From assembly GCA_036675475.1 (NCBI GenBank), contig JAKFEY010000006.1:1-46302 (forward strand): a DNA stretch of 46,302 nucleotides, in the 5' to 3' direction. A model generated the notes under the pieces. That model did no database searches. It was not told the origin of the DNA and saw only the letters and a program-made list of their open reading frames with translations. Shown piece after piece: positions 44,185-46,302 of this stretch. This stretch comes from JALYRV01 sp036675475. Its GTDB lineage: Bacteria; Acidobacteriota; Vicinamibacteria; Vicinamibacterales; SCN-69-37. The stretch's first letter is position 1; each line of letters begins with the position of its first letter. Position numbers and translations under genes: made by a program.

Positions 44185-45929
44185 ATATCGAAGGCACGGG
44201 CGTCTCGCCCGGCGTGGCCGCCGGCCGCGCGATTGTCGCGCGGCAGCAGGCGCGCGATATCCGTTATCGCATTGCGCACAGCGCCGTCGATCGCGAGCGG
44301 CAGCGCCTGAAGCAGGCGCGCGAACAGGCGCGTGCGGAGCTGGGCGACATCAGGGATCGCGTGTCGCAGGCCGCCGGTCCGGGGCACGCGTCGCTGTTCG
44401 AGGCGCAGATCCTGATGCTCGACGACCCGCTGTTTGCCGGGCGCGCGGAAACCCTCATCAAGACCGAGCGGCTGAATGCCGAGTGGGCCGTCAGGCGCGC
44501 CAGTGACGAGCTCACCGAGCTGTTCGAGGCCAGCGAAGACGAGCTGCTGCGCGAGCGCAAAGGCGATCTGGCCGATGTCGTCGGCCGCGTCGAGCGCAGT
44601 CTGCGCCCAGGCGGCACCGAACTGCTGCAGCTGGTGCGCGAGCTCGAGCCGCCGCTGGTGATCGTCGCCGACGAGCTGCCGCCCTCGGTCGCGGCGCAGG
44701 TGGACTGGTCGCGCGTGCAGGGGCTGGCGATGGACGCCGGCAGTCCGACGCATCACACGATCATTCTTGTGCGCTCGCTCGGCGTGCCGGCCGTGGCCGG
44801 CCTCCATGCCGCGACCCAATGGATTGCGCCCGGCTCGCAGGTGGCGCTCGACGGTACGAGCGGGGAAGTCGTCATCGACCCGACTGAGGATGTGCTCGCG
44901 CAGTGGCGGCAGCGCGAAGCCGCCACCGCGGCCGTCGCCCTGTCGCTGGCGCCGCTGCGCGATCGGCCCGCCGCCACGCGCGACGGCGAGCGCGTCGTGC
45001 TCGAAGCCAACATCGAGCTGGTCGAGGAGCTGCCGCGCGTGCAGGAAAGCGGCGCGGAAGGCATCGGCCTGTATCGATCGGAATTCCTGCTCGAGACGTC
45101 GCCCGTCGATGCCCTCGATGAGGACGGCCAGTACGCCGTGTACCGCCAGATTGTGGAAACGATGGCGCCCGCGCCGGTGACGGTGCGGACGTTCGACGCG
45201 GGAGAAGATCTGCTGCGGCGATTCGAGGGACGTCCCGGCCGGCGGCGCAGCCGGCTTGGCCTGCGCGGCATCCGCCTCACGCTGTCGGAGCCGGAGCTGT
45301 TCGCGACGCAGCTGCGGGCGCTGCTGCGCGCGTCGCGGCACGGCACGCTGCGCATCCTGCTGCCGTTTGTGAGCTCCGTCGAGGAAATCGAGCAGGCGCG
45401 CGCGCTGCTGGTGCAGGCGGCGGCCGACGTCGGGGTCGATCCGGCCGGTGTGCCGCTTGGCGCGATGATCGAAGTGCCGTCCGCGGCGCTGACGGCGGAT
45501 TTACTGGCCGGTGCGGCCGACTTCCTCAGCGTCGGCACGAACGATCTGATCCAGTACACCCTGGCCGTCGACCGCACCGACGATCGCGTCACCGATCTCT
45601 ACGCGCCGCACCATCCCGCCGTCGTGCGGCTGCTCGGCGCGGTGGCGCGCGCGGCGCGCCGCCAGCAGTGTCCGGTGTCGGTCTGCGGCGAGATGGCCGC
45701 CGACCCCGCCACGCTCGGCTTGCTGGTGGGCCTCGGCTATCGCACCTTCAGCATGCGCCCCGCCGCCGTGCCGCTCGCCAAGGACGCACTCGGCCGCATC
45801 TCGTGCGGCGCCGCCCGCCGCGCCGCCCGCGAGGCCATGCGCGCGCGCGACGTCGAGACCGTCGAGCGCGTCATCCGCCGCATCGAAGCCGATACAATGG
45901 CCGAAGGAGCCGCGCCACATCATGAGTGA
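44181..45929 (+). CDS. ptsI: PTS enzyme I (phosphoenolpyruvate-protein phosphotransferase)
   Basis: A 582-residue enzyme I. The HPr-binding helical domain (about 35-145) sits within the phosphohistidine domain, whose active histidine is His192 in DAGSPTHHTIILVRSLG. The usual wording is GGRTSHTAI; here the residue before the active histidine is also His and the GGR is GSP. The C-terminal TIM barrel has EGIGLYRSEFLL, RTFDAGEDLLRRF, SVGTNDLIQYTLAVDR and CPVSVCGEMA with the catalytic Cys. It passes phosphate from phosphoenolpyruvate to HPr. The last bases overlap the cupin gene by 8. Confidence 0.96.
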   Translation: MNIEGTGVSPGVAAGRAIVARQQARDIRYRIAHSAVDRERQRLKQAREQARAELGDIRDRVSQAAGPGHASLFEAQILMLDDPLFAGRAETLIKTERLNAEWAVRRASDELTELFEASEDELLRERKGDLADVVGRVERSLRPGGTELLQLVRELEPPLVIVADELPPSVAAQVDWSRVQGLAMDAGSPTHHTIILVRSLGVPAVAGLHAATQWIAPGSQVALDGTSGEVVIDPTEDVLAQWRQREAATAAVALSLAPLRDRPAATRDGERVVLEANIELVEELPRVQESGAEGIGLYRSEFLLETSPVDALDEDGQYAVYRQIVETMAPAPVTVRTFDAGEDLLRRFEGRPGRRRSRLGLRGIRLTLSEPELFATQLRALLRASRHGTLRILLPFVSSVEEIEQARALLVQAAADVGVDPAGVPLGAMIEVPSAALTADLLAGAADFLSVGTNDLIQYTLAVDRTDDRVTDLYAPHHPAVVRLLGAVARAARRQQCPVSVCGEMAADPATLGLLVGLGYRTFSMRPAAVPLAKDALGRISCGAARRAAREAMRARDVETVERVIRRIEADTMAEGAAPHHE

Positions 45930-46275
45930 CATCGTCCGCGTCGAAAAGCCCTGGGGGTACGAGCTGCACTGGGCGAAAACCGAACGCTACGTCGGCAAGA
46001 TCCTGCACATCAACAAGGGCCACGCGCTCAGCCTGCAGTACCACAACCGCAAGGACGAAACGGTGATGGTGTGGTCAGGCAAGCTGCTCTACGAAATTGA
46101 CCGCGGCAGCGGTCTCGAGAAGATCGAGCTGGGCCCCGGCGAGCGCATCCACGTGCCGCCGAAAACCATCCACCGCATGACAGCGCTCGAAGACACAGAC
46201 GTGTTCGAGGTGTCGACGCCGGAGCTCGATGACGTCGTCAGACTTGAAGATCGGTACGGCAGAGAGGGTACGTAG
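45922..46275 (+). CDS. Small cupin, mannose-6-phosphate isomerase type II-like
   Basis: A 117-residue single cupin domain. It begins with VEKPWGYELHW, the PWG signature shared with the C-terminal domain of GDP-mannose pyrophosphorylase/mannose-6-phosphate isomerase type II. Cupin motif 1 is LSLQYHNRKDETVMVWSG (His41, Glu46), and motif 2 is PGERIHVPPKTIHRM with His84. It may interconvert mannose- and fructose-6-phosphate or bind a sugar phosphate; stand-alone versions are often only labelled cupins. The ATG lies inside the end of ptsI, so it is co-translated with the PTS genes and may act on a phosphorylated sugar. It is followed by a 9-bp repeat array. Confidence 0.88.
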   Translation: MSDIVRVEKPWGYELHWAKTERYVGKILHINKGHALSLQYHNRKDETVMVWSGKLLYEIDRGSGLEKIELGPGERIHVPPKTIHRMTALEDTDVFEVSTPELDDVVRLEDRYGREGT

Positions 46276-46302
46276 GCAGAGTTAGCAGAGTTAGCAGAGT
46301 TA
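46276..46302. repeat. Nonamer array GCAGAGTTA, at least three units
   Basis: Three perfect GCAGAGTTA units directly after the cupin stop, continuing to the window edge, so the true copy number is unknown. It marks another gene boundary with its own unit sequence. Confidence 0.9.

Overview
The window looks like a stretch of chromosomal backbone from a GC-rich, Gram-negative, diderm bacterium. The envelope genes (lipopolysaccharide transport, PBP1C, lipoproteins, phosphatidylethanolamine synthesis) show an outer membrane. The gene order lptB-rpoN-hpf-hprK-rapZ-PTS, the dnaE-accA linkage, frequent GTG starts and small palindromic or heptameric repeats between genes together suggest Acidobacteriota, possibly a Vicinamibacteria-like lineage. 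That placement is an inference; there is no rRNA in the window. I see no rRNA or tRNA gene, no CRISPR array, no transposase and no phage gene.

Region 1 (1-17726, minus strand, read from right to left): mutS, an ABC-type peptide-binding lipoprotein, a ureohydrolase of the agmatinase type, a 1942-residue thioester-containing alpha-2-macroglobulin, the PBP1C peptidoglycan synthase, a secreted acetamidase/formamidase-family protein, a membrane-anchored M1 metallopeptidase, a Met/His-rich DUF305 protein and the start of a lipoprotein. Several of these are joined by 4-base start/stop overlaps or 3-base gaps. The macroglobulin-PBP1C pair is a known periplasmic defence and repair pairing.

Region 2 (17727-18106) is a 380-bp divergent intergenic region with two long imperfect inverted repeats and a heptamer array.

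Region 3 (18107-21060, plus strand): tsaB and rimI (tRNA and ribosomal protein modification), a small DUF465 protein with a strong ribosome binding site, then psd and pssA for phosphatidylethanolamine synthesis.

Region 4 (21023-28537): a large NtrY-like sensor kinase on the minus strand whose 3' end overlaps that of pssA; a polytopic membrane protein and a PLP aminotransferase on the plus strand; and a secreted PQQ-repeat protein on the minus strand, meeting the aminotransferase tail to tail at a 48-bp AT-rich palindrome.

Region 5 (28574-46302, plus strand): guaA, dnaE, accA, recJ, an LptC-LptA fusion, lptB, rpoN, hpf, hprK, rapZ, a mannose-type EIIA, HPr, enzyme I and a mannose-6-phosphate-isomerase-like cupin. 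From accA on this is almost one continuous overlapping transcription unit. The phosphotransferase proteins come with HPr kinase but no sugar permease (EIIB/EIIC/EIID), which suggests a regulatory PTS tied to sigma-54, ribosome hibernation and cell-envelope supply.

The most unusual content is not a new gene system but the repeat landscape: short tandem arrays with 7- to 11-bp units at seven gene boundaries (six unit types), small palindromes of two families, and places where these repeats have become coding sequence (PBP1C N-terminus, EIIA C-terminus, probably the peptide-binding lipoprotein N-terminus). I found no convincing undescribed enzymatic or defence system.
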